DNA from: an uncultured Bacteroidota bacterium
Lineage (GTDB): Bacteria > Bacteroidota > Bacteroidia > Chitinophagales > Chitinophagaceae
NCBI GenBank assembly: GCA_903835145.1
Contig: CAILMA010000694.1
Location: forward strand, 1-5,676
Length of the DNA: 5,676 nucleotides
Direction: 5' to 3'
The translations under genes were made by a program, and so were the position numbers. Numbering within the stretch: the stretch's first letter is position 1; each line of letters begins with the position of its first letter. Below, piece after piece: positions 1-5,676 of the stretch. The notes beneath the pieces were generated by a model. It saw only the letters and a program-made list of their open reading frames with translations. It was not told where the DNA came from and did no database searches.

Positions 1-31
1 CATTTTATGTTTTTATAAGGCTGCGCACTTG

Positions 32-39
32 TACTTTTG
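32..39 (+). promoter_or_regulatory. Putative -7 box upstream of mqnD
   Basis: TACTTTTG is an exact match to the Bacteroidota -7 consensus TAnnTTTG. It would place transcription start near base 45 and give mqnD a leader of roughly 40 bases. No clean TTG-type -33 element lies at the usual distance; only T-rich sequence (about bases 3-16) is there. The assignment therefore rests on the -7 box and its position in front of a gene. Confidence 0.45.
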
Positions 40-88
40 TGGTGCCTTAGTGGTGCGTTAAGCCGCCTGGCAGCAACAAATAACTTTT

Positions 89-931
89 ATGACCGGTAAG
101 CAACACCTCACGCTTGGCTTTAGTCCGTGCCCGAACGATACTTTTATTTTTGATGCTATGGTAAATGGCCTTGTGGATACGCACGGCATCACTTTCAACT
201 ACGTAATGGAAGATGTAGCCACGCTCAATGCATGGGCGGAGAAAGGCAAGCTTGATATCACCAAGCTGAGTTACAGCACTTTCCTGAATACTGCACATGA
301 GTATGCCCTGCTGCACAGCGGCAGCGCACTTGGCGAGGGGGTTGGGCCACTACTGATATCAAAAAAAGAACTGAATCTTGCCGACATCAACAATTTCAGG
401 ATTGCTATACCGGGCTTTAACACCACTGCCAATCTGCTGCTTACGCTGGCTTTCCCGGAAGCCAAAAATAAAACAGAGCGGATATTCAGTGACATAGAAG
501 GAGCAGTGCTCAATGACCGTTTTGATGCCGGATTGGTGATACATGAGGGCAGGTTTACCTATCAGGCGAAAGGATTGAGGAAATTAATAGACCTCGGCGA
601 CTGGTGGGAACAAACAGCAAAAGCAGCCATCCCGCTTGGCGGCATAGTTATGCGTCGCAACTTTGACCCGGCATTGATAGCAGTAGTCGATGGCATATTG
701 AAAGAGAGTCTGGCTTACTCTTGGAAAAGGCACCCGGAACTCTCTCCATTCATCACCGAAAATGCGCAGGAGATGGAGGAGTCAGTGATGCGCCAGCATA
801 TAGGTCTTTATGTAAACGACTATACTACCGACCTTGGCGTAAAAGGTCGTAACGCAATTCAAACACTGTTTGAAAAGGCGAATAATGCTGGTTTACTCAA
901 AACCGGTATGCCCGAGAACATATTTTATTAA
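89..931 (+). CDS. mqnD: 1,4-dihydroxy-6-naphthoate synthase (MqnD), menaquinone futalosine pathway
   Basis: MqnD converts cyclic dehypoxanthinyl futalosine into 1,4-dihydroxy-6-naphthoate, a late step in making the menaquinone ring by the futalosine route; it is cytoplasmic. The 280 residues are a normal full length for the family. Seen directly: the N-terminal signature SPCPNDTF (residues 12-19), the segment KLSYSTFL (59-66), a GEGVGPLL stretch (82-89), the PGFNTTANLLL loop (108-118) that lines the pocket of this periplasmic-binding-protein-like fold, and DAGLVIHEGRFTY (146-158). The histidine in that last motif (H152) corresponds to the proposed catalytic base of the family. There is no signal peptide. 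The ATG at 89 fits because the conserved N-terminal strand begins seven residues later. MqnA shares the fold, but the SPCPNDTF and IHEGR motifs favour MqnD. No other mqn gene is in the window, and the gene seems to be transcribed alone. Confidence 0.95.
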   Translation: MTGKQHLTLGFSPCPNDTFIFDAMVNGLVDTHGITFNYVMEDVATLNAWAEKGKLDITKLSYSTFLNTAHEYALLHSGSALGEGVGPLLISKKELNLADINNFRIAIPGFNTTANLLLTLAFPEAKNKTERIFSDIEGAVLNDRFDAGLVIHEGRFTYQAKGLRKLIDLGDWWEQTAKAAIPLGGIVMRRNFDPALIAVVDGILKESLAYSWKRHPELSPFITENAQEMEESVMRQHIGLYVNDYTTDLGVKGRNAIQTLFEKANNAGLLKTGMPENIFY

Positions 932-947
932 CCTCTGAAGTTTTGTA

Positions 948-962
948 GTTGGTTTTACCAAC
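948..962. terminator. Perfect hairpin between convergent genes, possible weak bidirectional terminator
   Basis: GTTGGT (948-953) and ACCAAC (957-962) form a perfect 6-bp stem around a TTT loop. The hairpin lies in the 35-base gap between the ends of mqnD (+) and the lipoprotein gene (-). This is where a shared terminator would sit, but neither side has a clear run of T after the stem. Intrinsic termination is therefore uncertain, and the hairpin may only protect the 3' ends. Confidence 0.35.
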
Positions 963-966
963 GCCA

Positions 967-1443
967 TCAATGCAATTTTCCCTGAAACAGAAAATGGAGC
1001 GCGTTTTCAAATTTCAGTTGGGCTACGTCTACAAACAGGCTATCGCTCCGCAAGGTAGTTACCTCATTGTATTGCGAAGCAGTATAGGTGTAAACACCCC
1101 CGATGGCAATCTTTTGTTTTCTTTCAAATGATGTTGCAATCGTCCCCGGTGTATCACATCCGTTGACGGAATAAAGCACGCCCCTGATATCCAACAGGGT
1201 ATCACCTTTCAGATAGTATACCAGGAAGGTGTCAGCGAAATCGCGCGAGCAAACTGTTGGTGTGCAGCTGGTGGTATTAGTATCATGTGCTACACCTATA
1301 TAGGTTTCTATTTTAGTATAAGGAGATAGTGACGACGAGTCTACAGGTTGTATATAGCCACTATTGCTCTTTTGACGGCAGGAAACTACAGCGAATAACA
1401 TTAATACAAACAGCGATGGAGGGACAGCATTTTTACTATTCAT
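967..1443 (-). CDS. Small putative lipoprotein of unknown function
   Basis: I do not recognise a family. The 158-residue product begins with a signal peptide: K4, a hydrophobic stretch from about residue 11 to 21, then a lipobox-like VVSC with the cysteine at 22. It is therefore probably exported and lipid-anchored. The residues after the cysteine (RQKSNSG) lack the acidic run that marks many surface-exported Bacteroidota lipoproteins, so a periplasm-facing location is inferred. The mature part has three more cysteines (60, 65 and 96) that could form a disulfide, followed by alternating polar and hydrophobic stretches that suggest beta-strands. The ATG is the natural start because it sits just before the signal peptide. 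The gene converges with mqnD and diverges from the MCE-OstA pair, so no operon partner hints at its role. The lipobox and its fit between neighbours support a real gene rather than a chance ORF. Confidence 0.7.
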   Translation of the reverse strand: MNSKNAVPPSLFVLMLFAVVSCRQKSNSGYIQPVDSSSLSPYTKIETYIGVAHDTNTTSCTPTVCSRDFADTFLVYYLKGDTLLDIRGVLYSVNGCDTPGTIATSFERKQKIAIGGVYTYTASQYNEVTTLRSDSLFVDVAQLKFENALHFLFQGKLH

Positions 1444-1588
1444 CGGCTTTGAAGCTTTATTCTTAAACGAAAAGATATGTTAAATGTTATATCATGGATT
1501 AAACTTTTGCGGGTATATCTATCATTTTCCTGACAAATATGCTCACATAGTCCTTTTCCATCTTTTGAAATATACCTGCCAATGACGG

Positions 1589-1615
1589 TTTGTAAGGTGA
1601 ATGGCATTATTTTTG
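1589..1615 (+). promoter_or_regulatory. Putative promoter of the MCE-OstA pair
   Basis: TATTTTTG at 1608-1615 matches the Bacteroidota -7 consensus TAnnTTTG exactly. A TTTG at 1589-1592 could be the -33 element. The 15-base gap between the two is a few bases shorter than the usual spacing, so the upstream half is less sure. Transcription would begin around 1620, leaving a very short leader before the ATG at 1635, with no Shine-Dalgarno sequence. Confidence 0.45.
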
Positions 1616-1634
1616 CTGGTATTTTACTGCATTT

Positions 1635-2582
1635 ATGACTATTTCCAAGGAGGTTAGAATTGGTGTTCTTGTCACCGTATCGCTAATCATATTTTTTACC
1701 GGATTCTACTTTCTGAAAGGGTCATCACTTTTTTCAGATGATGCAGAATACTATTGCTACTACGACTCTGTTGATGGCCTTGTGGGCTCTGCTCCTGTGG
1801 AGATTCGCGGCCTCAACGTAGGGCACGTTGTATCATCAAACCTCGACGGGCAGCGGGTTAAAGTTACATTGGCCATACATAAATCATTGAAATTGCCTCA
1901 GGGTACGGTGGCAGTTATTGCTTCTGACGGCTTTCTGGGTAATAAAATGATTCGGCTGGACCTCGGCAAGGGAACAGGCCTTGTGGAACACGGCGCTACA
2001 CTTGCAACGGGTGAGGAGCCCGGTGTGGTTGACAATATCTCTGACCAAATGACACCGCTCATCAAGAGCCTGAGGAAAACCGTTGCCGGCCTCGATACAG
2101 TTATTGCAGGAATAAACATATTGGCAGGGGCTGAAAACAGAGCTGCACTATCCGCTTCGCTGAGAAGTGTGAACTTGGCAGCTGACAACATTGCCTCACT
2201 TACCACCGCACTGAATAACGAAAGTACCGAGATCAGCCAGATTTTACACAATGCCAATAGTGTAACCGGTAATCTTGCAAAAAATAACGACACCGTAAGG
2301 CATATACTCTCTAACCTCAATATGGTGACCGGGCAACTGGCCAACGCACCTATACAGAAGACTATGGGCGAATTGCAGGGCATGAGCGAGCAGGTAAAAA
2401 GTGTAATGACCAAGATAAACAGCGGCCAAGGCTCGCTGGGGCAACTTGTAAACGACAAAAACCTGTATAACAACCTGAATAATACGCTTACCACTCTTGA
2501 AAAACTGATGCGGGACGTGAACGAACATCCGCGCCGCTACATTAACGTTACTATGTTCGGAAAGAAGCAAGCTAAAGATTAA
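1635..2582 (+). CDS. MlaD/MCE-family lipid transport protein, membrane-anchored
   Basis: MCE proteins bind and pass lipids across the periplasm, usually as substrate-binding partners of an ABC transporter (MlaFE-like). The 315-residue protein has one N-terminal transmembrane helix (about 8-27) that anchors it in the inner membrane. A single MCE domain follows (about 36-112), with VDGLVGSAPVEIRGLNVGHV (46-65) and DGFLGNKMIRLDLG (98-111) as its clearest signatures. The rest (about 130-295) is rich in N, L, S and T and looks like a long alpha-helical tail, of the kind that forms a tube or needle in this family. The tail contains GSLGQLVND (266-274) and ends with a conserved-looking HPRRYINVTMFGKK (298-311). 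The ATG lies just before the anchor. The downstream OstA-like gene follows after 27 bases and is probably co-transcribed. No permease or ATPase gene is in the window, so its transporter partners must be elsewhere. Confidence 0.92.
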   Translation: MTISKEVRIGVLVTVSLIIFFTGFYFLKGSSLFSDDAEYYCYYDSVDGLVGSAPVEIRGLNVGHVVSSNLDGQRVKVTLAIHKSLKLPQGTVAVIASDGFLGNKMIRLDLGKGTGLVEHGATLATGEEPGVVDNISDQMTPLIKSLRKTVAGLDTVIAGINILAGAENRAALSASLRSVNLAADNIASLTTALNNESTEISQILHNANSVTGNLAKNNDTVRHILSNLNMVTGQLANAPIQKTMGELQGMSEQVKSVMTKINSGQGSLGQLVNDKNLYNNLNNTLTTLEKLMRDVNEHPRRYINVTMFGKKQAKD

Positions 2583-2609
2583 TTTTACCGCTTAAAGCCA
2601 TTCAGCAGT

Positions 2610-4346
2610 TTGAATAATCATAGTAAGTTTTGCTCTTTTGTATTTTTCGTTCTGGCACTGTGTGGCGGGCTGCCTGCTGCCCGAGCCCAAAAGGCTGACA
2701 CATCGGACAAGATGATTATTCACATCCTGAATAACAAGCTGCTCACCTTTACCAAGACCGATTCTGGCGATTTCTTCCGTTTTGTGGGCGATGTGATTAT
2801 GCAGCAGGGCACAGATACACTGTATTGCGACAGCCTGTACCAAAATAAAACAACCAATATACTTGAGGCATTCAGTAATGTGCGCATAGCACAGCTGGGC
2901 GGTACGCAGGGCCTTTGTGACTACCTCAAATACACATCGGCGGTAAAACTGGCCTACATGAAGGGACATGTGAGCCTCACGGATGGCAAGAACAAGCTTT
3001 GGTGTGAGGAGCTTACCTACGACCTGGGTACAAAAACCGGCGTGTATAACAACCATGGCACGCTGAATGCCGACTCTACCATCGTAACCAGCGAAAAAGG
3101 GATCTACAACGTTAATTCCAAAGAAGCCCGCTTTACAGGCCACGTGATTGTTGCCGACCCTAACTATTATACTACATCTGAAGACCTTGGTTATAATACG
3201 GAATCGAAACTGACCCGGTTCTTTGCACCATCTGTAGTTACTGGCGACAGCGGCCGCACCATACTGCAAACCAGCAGCGGAACCTACGACAGCCATAAAG
3301 GCATGGCTGATTTCGACACGCACTCAAGCGTATGGTATGATGGCTATTACATAGAAGGCGATACGCTGCACTACAATAAAATCACAGGCTACGGGTATGC
3401 CTATGGCAACGTTGTAGGTATAGACACCGCACACCACTCCACTCTTTATTGTGGCCGGGCTACTTACAACAAGCGCAAAAGGATACTCTGGGCCGTAGAT
3501 AAGCCGGTACTCGTGCAGGTAAATAACCGCGACACGCTTTATATGCGGGCTGATACTTTTTACTCCGCTCCCATTGTTAAAACAGCACTTTTAAACGGAC
3601 TGAGCGGCAACGATACACTTTTGGCAAGGCGCTTTACAGATAACCATTCCAATAAAGATTCGGTAAAACAAATGGCCAGCCCGGTAAGGGAACGAAAAGG
3701 CAGAAAGAAGGAGAAAGAGCTTACCCCACCAACGTTTTCCGTTGCTGACACTACCGATGCCGATACATCTTTGCCCTTGTATTTCACGGGCTATCACCAT
3801 GTGCGTATTTTCTCTGACTCTATGCAGGGCCTGTGCGACAGTATCGTTTACACCCAGAATGACTCCACAATACGCATGATTTACAACCCTATTCTTTGGT
3901 CGCGCAATAGCCAGGTAACCGGAGATACTATACTCATGAAGATGGACAGCGGAAAGATAAACAACGTGTATGTACCTAATAATGCATTTGTTGTATCGCT
4001 CGCCGCATCGCAAAAAGCAGAAATATACGACCAGGTACAGGGGAAGACCCTCAGGGCCTATTTTAAAGATAATGCCATTAATATGCTGAATGTGTTCCCT
4101 AATGCAGAAGCCATCTATTACCCCAAGGACGACAGCGGTTTTTTCATTGGGGTTAGCCAGGCTACCAGCACACGCATGCGGGTGTTTTTTAACGACCAGA
4201 AAATTGATAAAATCAAGTTTGAGCAGGATGTGCACCAGACACTTACGCCACTTGAAAAGGCTGACCTGCCTTCAACACGCCTGAGCCGCTTCAAGTGGCT
4301 TATAAAGTTGCGCCCAAAGAATAAGGAGGAGTTGTTTAACGATTAG
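2610..4346 (+). CDS. OstA/LptA-like periplasmic protein, probable lipopolysaccharide transport bridge
   Basis: OstA-domain proteins (LptA, and the N-terminus of LptD) stack beta-jellyroll rungs that carry lipopolysaccharide across the periplasm. The 578-residue product has a signal peptide with a hydrophobic core at about 7-21 and a cleavage site after ARA (24-26). Rung-like repeats then follow, for example GDVIMQQGTDTLYCDSL (60-76), GHVSLTDGKNKLWCEEL (119-135), GHVIVADPNYYTTSEDL (177-193), GDTLHYN (250-256), STLYCGRATYN (277-287), RDTLYMRADTFY (307-318) and MQGLCDSIVY (405-414). A basic linker at about 358-371 (VRERKGRKKEKE) separates two repeat blocks. It is much longer than E. coli LptA (about 185 residues) but resembles the long OstA-like proteins of Bacteroidota. 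The start appears to be TTG at 2610: the frame is closed by the upstream gene's TAA at 2580, and no ATG or GTG precedes the signal peptide. The next ATG (codon 35) would remove the export signal. Confidence 0.88.
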   Translation: MNNHSKFCSFVFFVLALCGGLPAARAQKADTSDKMIIHILNNKLLTFTKTDSGDFFRFVGDVIMQQGTDTLYCDSLYQNKTTNILEAFSNVRIAQLGGTQGLCDYLKYTSAVKLAYMKGHVSLTDGKNKLWCEELTYDLGTKTGVYNNHGTLNADSTIVTSEKGIYNVNSKEARFTGHVIVADPNYYTTSEDLGYNTESKLTRFFAPSVVTGDSGRTILQTSSGTYDSHKGMADFDTHSSVWYDGYYIEGDTLHYNKITGYGYAYGNVVGIDTAHHSTLYCGRATYNKRKRILWAVDKPVLVQVNNRDTLYMRADTFYSAPIVKTALLNGLSGNDTLLARRFTDNHSNKDSVKQMASPVRERKGRKKEKELTPPTFSVADTTDADTSLPLYFTGYHHVRIFSDSMQGLCDSIVYTQNDSTIRMIYNPILWSRNSQVTGDTILMKMDSGKINNVYVPNNAFVVSLAASQKAEIYDQVQGKTLRAYFKDNAINMLNVFPNAEAIYYPKDDSGFFIGVSQATSTRMRVFFNDQKIDKIKFEQDVHQTLTPLEKADLPSTRLSRFKWLIKLRPKNKEELFND

Positions 4347-5125
4347 TTCTTATTGATCATAAAGTTATAGTCGTAGAGCAATTGCTGCAAAAAATCAAAA
4401 TGCTCAAGGTCTGACTCCACCTTCAGCACCCTTTTTATCTTTGCCACTACCTGCTCCAGGTAAGCATCGGTATGTTTATCGCGGCGCTTCAACTCCAGTA
4501 TCTGCCGTATGCCATTTATGTCTTTATCGGTGAGCTTTAGCACTTCCGGGAAATATGGTTTATAGCTGGTCACTTCTATCTCTTTATAAATGGTAGTGGA
4601 GATATCAGGCACATAGGTAGTATCTATAACCACAGTACCTGCTGCAAGATCGCCAATGCGCTGGTTTTTGCCTGTAAGTGCAATTACAACCACATCAGGC
4701 AGGTACAAAAACATAAGTACCAGGATAATTGGTGGCATATCAATAATGTACTTCGGCACCACATAAAGAAACAAAGTACCGAGGCTAAATAGCCACCGTA
4801 TAGCATATTGGCCCCAGGTGGGTTCATTACCTGCGACATCAATTATCTTTATCCGCATGAGCTTTTTGCCCGGCGTCTGGCCATTCATCATTATTTCAAA
4901 CGCAAGCTGGTACACAACTACAGGTATTATAAGCGTTAGGTAGCTTGCGGCAGTACCCAGCCCGCTATTTACTCTCACCAACGGGTAAACCATGGCCAGC
5001 ATTATGTAATAATAGACACAAATGACAACAAAATCTACCCCCCACGCGGTAACCCGCTTGCCAAAGCTCGCAACTTTGAACTCCAGATCAATATTGAATG
5101 GTGTGGTTACAGTGATGATTGCCAT
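4343..5125 (-). CDS. RDD-family integral membrane protein
   Basis: RDD proteins are small multi-pass inner-membrane proteins of mostly unknown role; a few have been linked to ion or proton transport. This 260-residue product starts MAIITVTTPFNIDLEF, the usual opening in Bacteroidota. It shows the family's conserved residues: R24 and D31 in the first region, NGQTPGKKLMRIKIID (81-96) in the cytoplasmic loop, and NQRIGDLAAGTVV (154-166) with D159. Hydrophobic segments lie at about 28-50, 60-80, 112-124 and 131-150. A soluble, charged helical tail of about 90 residues follows. The frame stays open upstream to 5212, but those 29 extra residues (MLPEVFCFF...) do not resemble the family, and a -7-like box sits just before 5125, so the inner ATG is chosen. 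Its TAA overlaps the stop of the convergent OstA-like gene. The cellular function is not evident from the neighbours. Confidence 0.9.
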   Translation of the reverse strand: MAIITVTTPFNIDLEFKVASFGKRVTAWGVDFVVICVYYYIMLAMVYPLVRVNSGLGTAASYLTLIIPVVVYQLAFEIMMNGQTPGKKLMRIKIIDVAGNEPTWGQYAIRWLFSLGTLFLYVVPKYIIDMPPIILVLMFLYLPDVVVIALTGKNQRIGDLAAGTVVIDTTYVPDISTTIYKEIEVTSYKPYFPEVLKLTDKDINGIRQILELKRRDKHTDAYLEQVVAKIKRVLKVESDLEHFDFLQQLLYDYNFMINKN

Positions 5126-5129
5126 ATAG

Positions 5130-5137
5130 CAAATATA
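5130..5137 (-). promoter_or_regulatory. Putative -7 box of the RDD gene, nearly abutting its start codon
   Basis: Read on the minus strand the sequence is TATATTTG, an exact match to TAnnTTTG. Only four bases (CTAT) separate it from the ATG at 5125, so transcription would begin at or next to the start codon and the mRNA would have almost no leader. No TTG is visible at the normal -33 position, so this could also be a chance match in AT-rich sequence. Confidence 0.4.
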
Positions 5138-5302
5138 ACAGCATTTCTGCATCGGGGTATGCGTTGCGCCCGGACTATTTTTATTGAAAAAACAGAAAAC
5201 CTCGGGCAGCAATTAAATTGCAGGCAACGGTCCTCGATTTAACAGCTCCACCTTCCGGCCGAACTTGCGAAAGGGTGCAAAACAAATACAAATCCGCGGG
5301 AA

Positions 5303-5345
5303 ATGTGTAATTTGCAGCTATATATGTGTATCCTTTTTTACACAT
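5303..5345. repeat. Three copies of ATGTGTA (two direct, one inverted) before a start codon
   Basis: ATGTGTA occurs at 5303-5309 and 5324-5330, exactly 21 bases apart (about two helical turns). Its reverse complement TACACAT is at 5339-5345. The second and third copies can pair as a 7-bp stem with an 8-base T-rich loop, ending 14 bases before the ATG at 5360. The arrangement could be an operator for a dimeric regulator or a hairpin in the leader of the downstream gene. Two copies also contain in-frame ATG codons for the same reading frame. Confidence 0.4.
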
Positions 5346-5359
5346 TAAACTTTGGCAAA

Positions 5360-5676
5360 ATGACCTTCCTGATACTGTCGCTCGTTACAGCATTATTGTC
5401 CCCCATTCCGGCCTTGCTCTCAAAATGTTATCGCACTTATGGCGCGCTGGCGGCGGCGTTCTTTGTTGTCACACTGCCTTTCTATTATGCCACGCTACCC
5501 TCGCTTGACTACACGCTTGGCGGTGCTACAGCGGTAGTTATTTTCGTATTGTCGCTGCTATCGCTCATTATCGTGAATCGCCAGCACAGGATGGCGAACA
5601 TTGCTGCTATCCCTAATGCTGTTATCCGTGTAGTGGTTCTGTTCACGTTGTTTTCAGGTTGCGGGGCGTGCAATAC
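5360..5676 (+). CDS. Unrecognised multi-pass membrane protein, N-terminal part only
   Basis: The frame is open from 5243 to the window end without a stop, so the gene continues outside; 105 residues are visible from the ATG at 5360. I do not recognise a family. The visible part is strongly hydrophobic, with likely membrane segments at about 2-20, 26-46, 53-72 and 88-100. Short polar links include SKCYRT (21-26) and a basic NRQHR stretch (73-77). The last segment runs into CGAC (101-104), a CxxC pattern at the membrane edge whose meaning depends on the missing remainder. In-frame ATGs also exist at 5303 and 5324. I prefer 5360 because the hydrophobic segment starts right there and the upstream residues (MCNLQLYMCILFYTLNFGK) look less like a designed N-terminus, but 5324 is possible. 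The gene diverges from the RDD gene. Confidence 0.6.
   Translation, partial: MTFLILSLVTALLSPIPALLSKCYRTYGALAAAFFVVTLPFYYATLPSLDYTLGGATAVVIFVLSLLSLIIVNRQHRMANIAAIPNAVIRVVVLFTLFSGCGACN

Noticed and set aside
1512..1576. Inverted arms GGTATAT and ATATACC in the spacer before the MCE gene
   Set aside because: The 7-bp arms are 51 bases apart in AT-rich sequence and do not extend, so chance pairing is the simplest explanation.
1898..2494. Open frame of 198 codons on the minus strand opposite the MCE gene
   Set aside because: It is a shadow of the MCE helical tail, rich in L, S and P as expected from the antisense frame, with no domain or start context.
2592..3323. Open frame of 243 codons on the minus strand opposite the OstA-like gene
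   Set aside because: It lies wholly antisense to a well-supported gene, has no recognisable domain, and its composition is what the complementary strand of a codon-biased gene gives.
3591..4235. Open frame of 214 codons on the minus strand inside the OstA-like gene
   Set aside because: Antisense to strongly supported repeat-containing coding sequence and without any family features.
5126..5212. N-terminal extension of the RDD protein to an ATG at 5212
   Set aside because: The extra 29 residues are cysteine- and proline-rich and unlike RDD N-termini. The family opening TPFNIDLEF begins right after the ATG at 5125, and a -7 box lies inside the extension.
5213..5242. TTAAAT / ATTTAA inverted repeat in the second divergent spacer
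   Set aside because: The stem has only six A-T pairs with an 18-base loop, is thermodynamically weak, and has no clear relation to a gene start or end.
5326..5508. 60-codon plus-strand frame from GTG at 5326
   Set aside because: It overlaps in another frame the longer open hydrophobic frame from 5360, which continues past the window and looks like a real membrane protein.

Overview
The window looks like chromosomal DNA from a member of the Bacteroidota, most likely a Chitinophagia/Sphingobacteriia-type bacterium. This rests on the protein families present (futalosine-pathway MqnD, a Bacteroidota-style MCE protein next to a long OstA-like protein, and an RDD protein beginning TPFNIDLEF). It also rests on the absence of Shine-Dalgarno sequences before most starts and on -7 boxes of the Bacteroidota TAnnTTTG type. 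The exact genus cannot be told from the sequence alone.

Layout: 1-88 is a leader with a good TAnnTTTG box. 89-931 (+) is mqnD, a late step of menaquinone synthesis by the futalosine route. It converges on 967-1443 (-), a small unrecognised lipoprotein, with a perfect 6-bp hairpin in the 35-base gap. A 191-base divergent spacer (1444-1634) holds the likely promoter of the next pair. 1635-2582 (+) is a membrane-anchored MCE/MlaD-family protein. After 27 bases it is followed by 2610-4346 (+), a 578-residue secreted OstA/LptA-like protein that appears to start at TTG. 4343-5125 (-) is an RDD-family membrane protein whose stop codon overlaps that of the OstA-like gene tail to tail. 5126-5359 is a second divergent spacer, with a -7 box almost touching the RDD start and three copies of a 7-mer (two direct, one inverted). 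5360-5676 (+) is the start of an unrecognised multi-pass membrane protein that runs off the window.

The only clear operon is the MCE-OstA pair. MCE proteins move phospholipids, and OstA/LptA proteins form the beta-sheet bridge for lipopolysaccharide, so this pair most likely serves outer-membrane lipid traffic. The other genes stand alone in alternating orientation. No mobile element, CRISPR array, rRNA or tRNA was seen. The content is mostly core envelope and quinone metabolism; the least explained items are the lipoprotein, the truncated membrane protein, and the repeat cluster before the latter.
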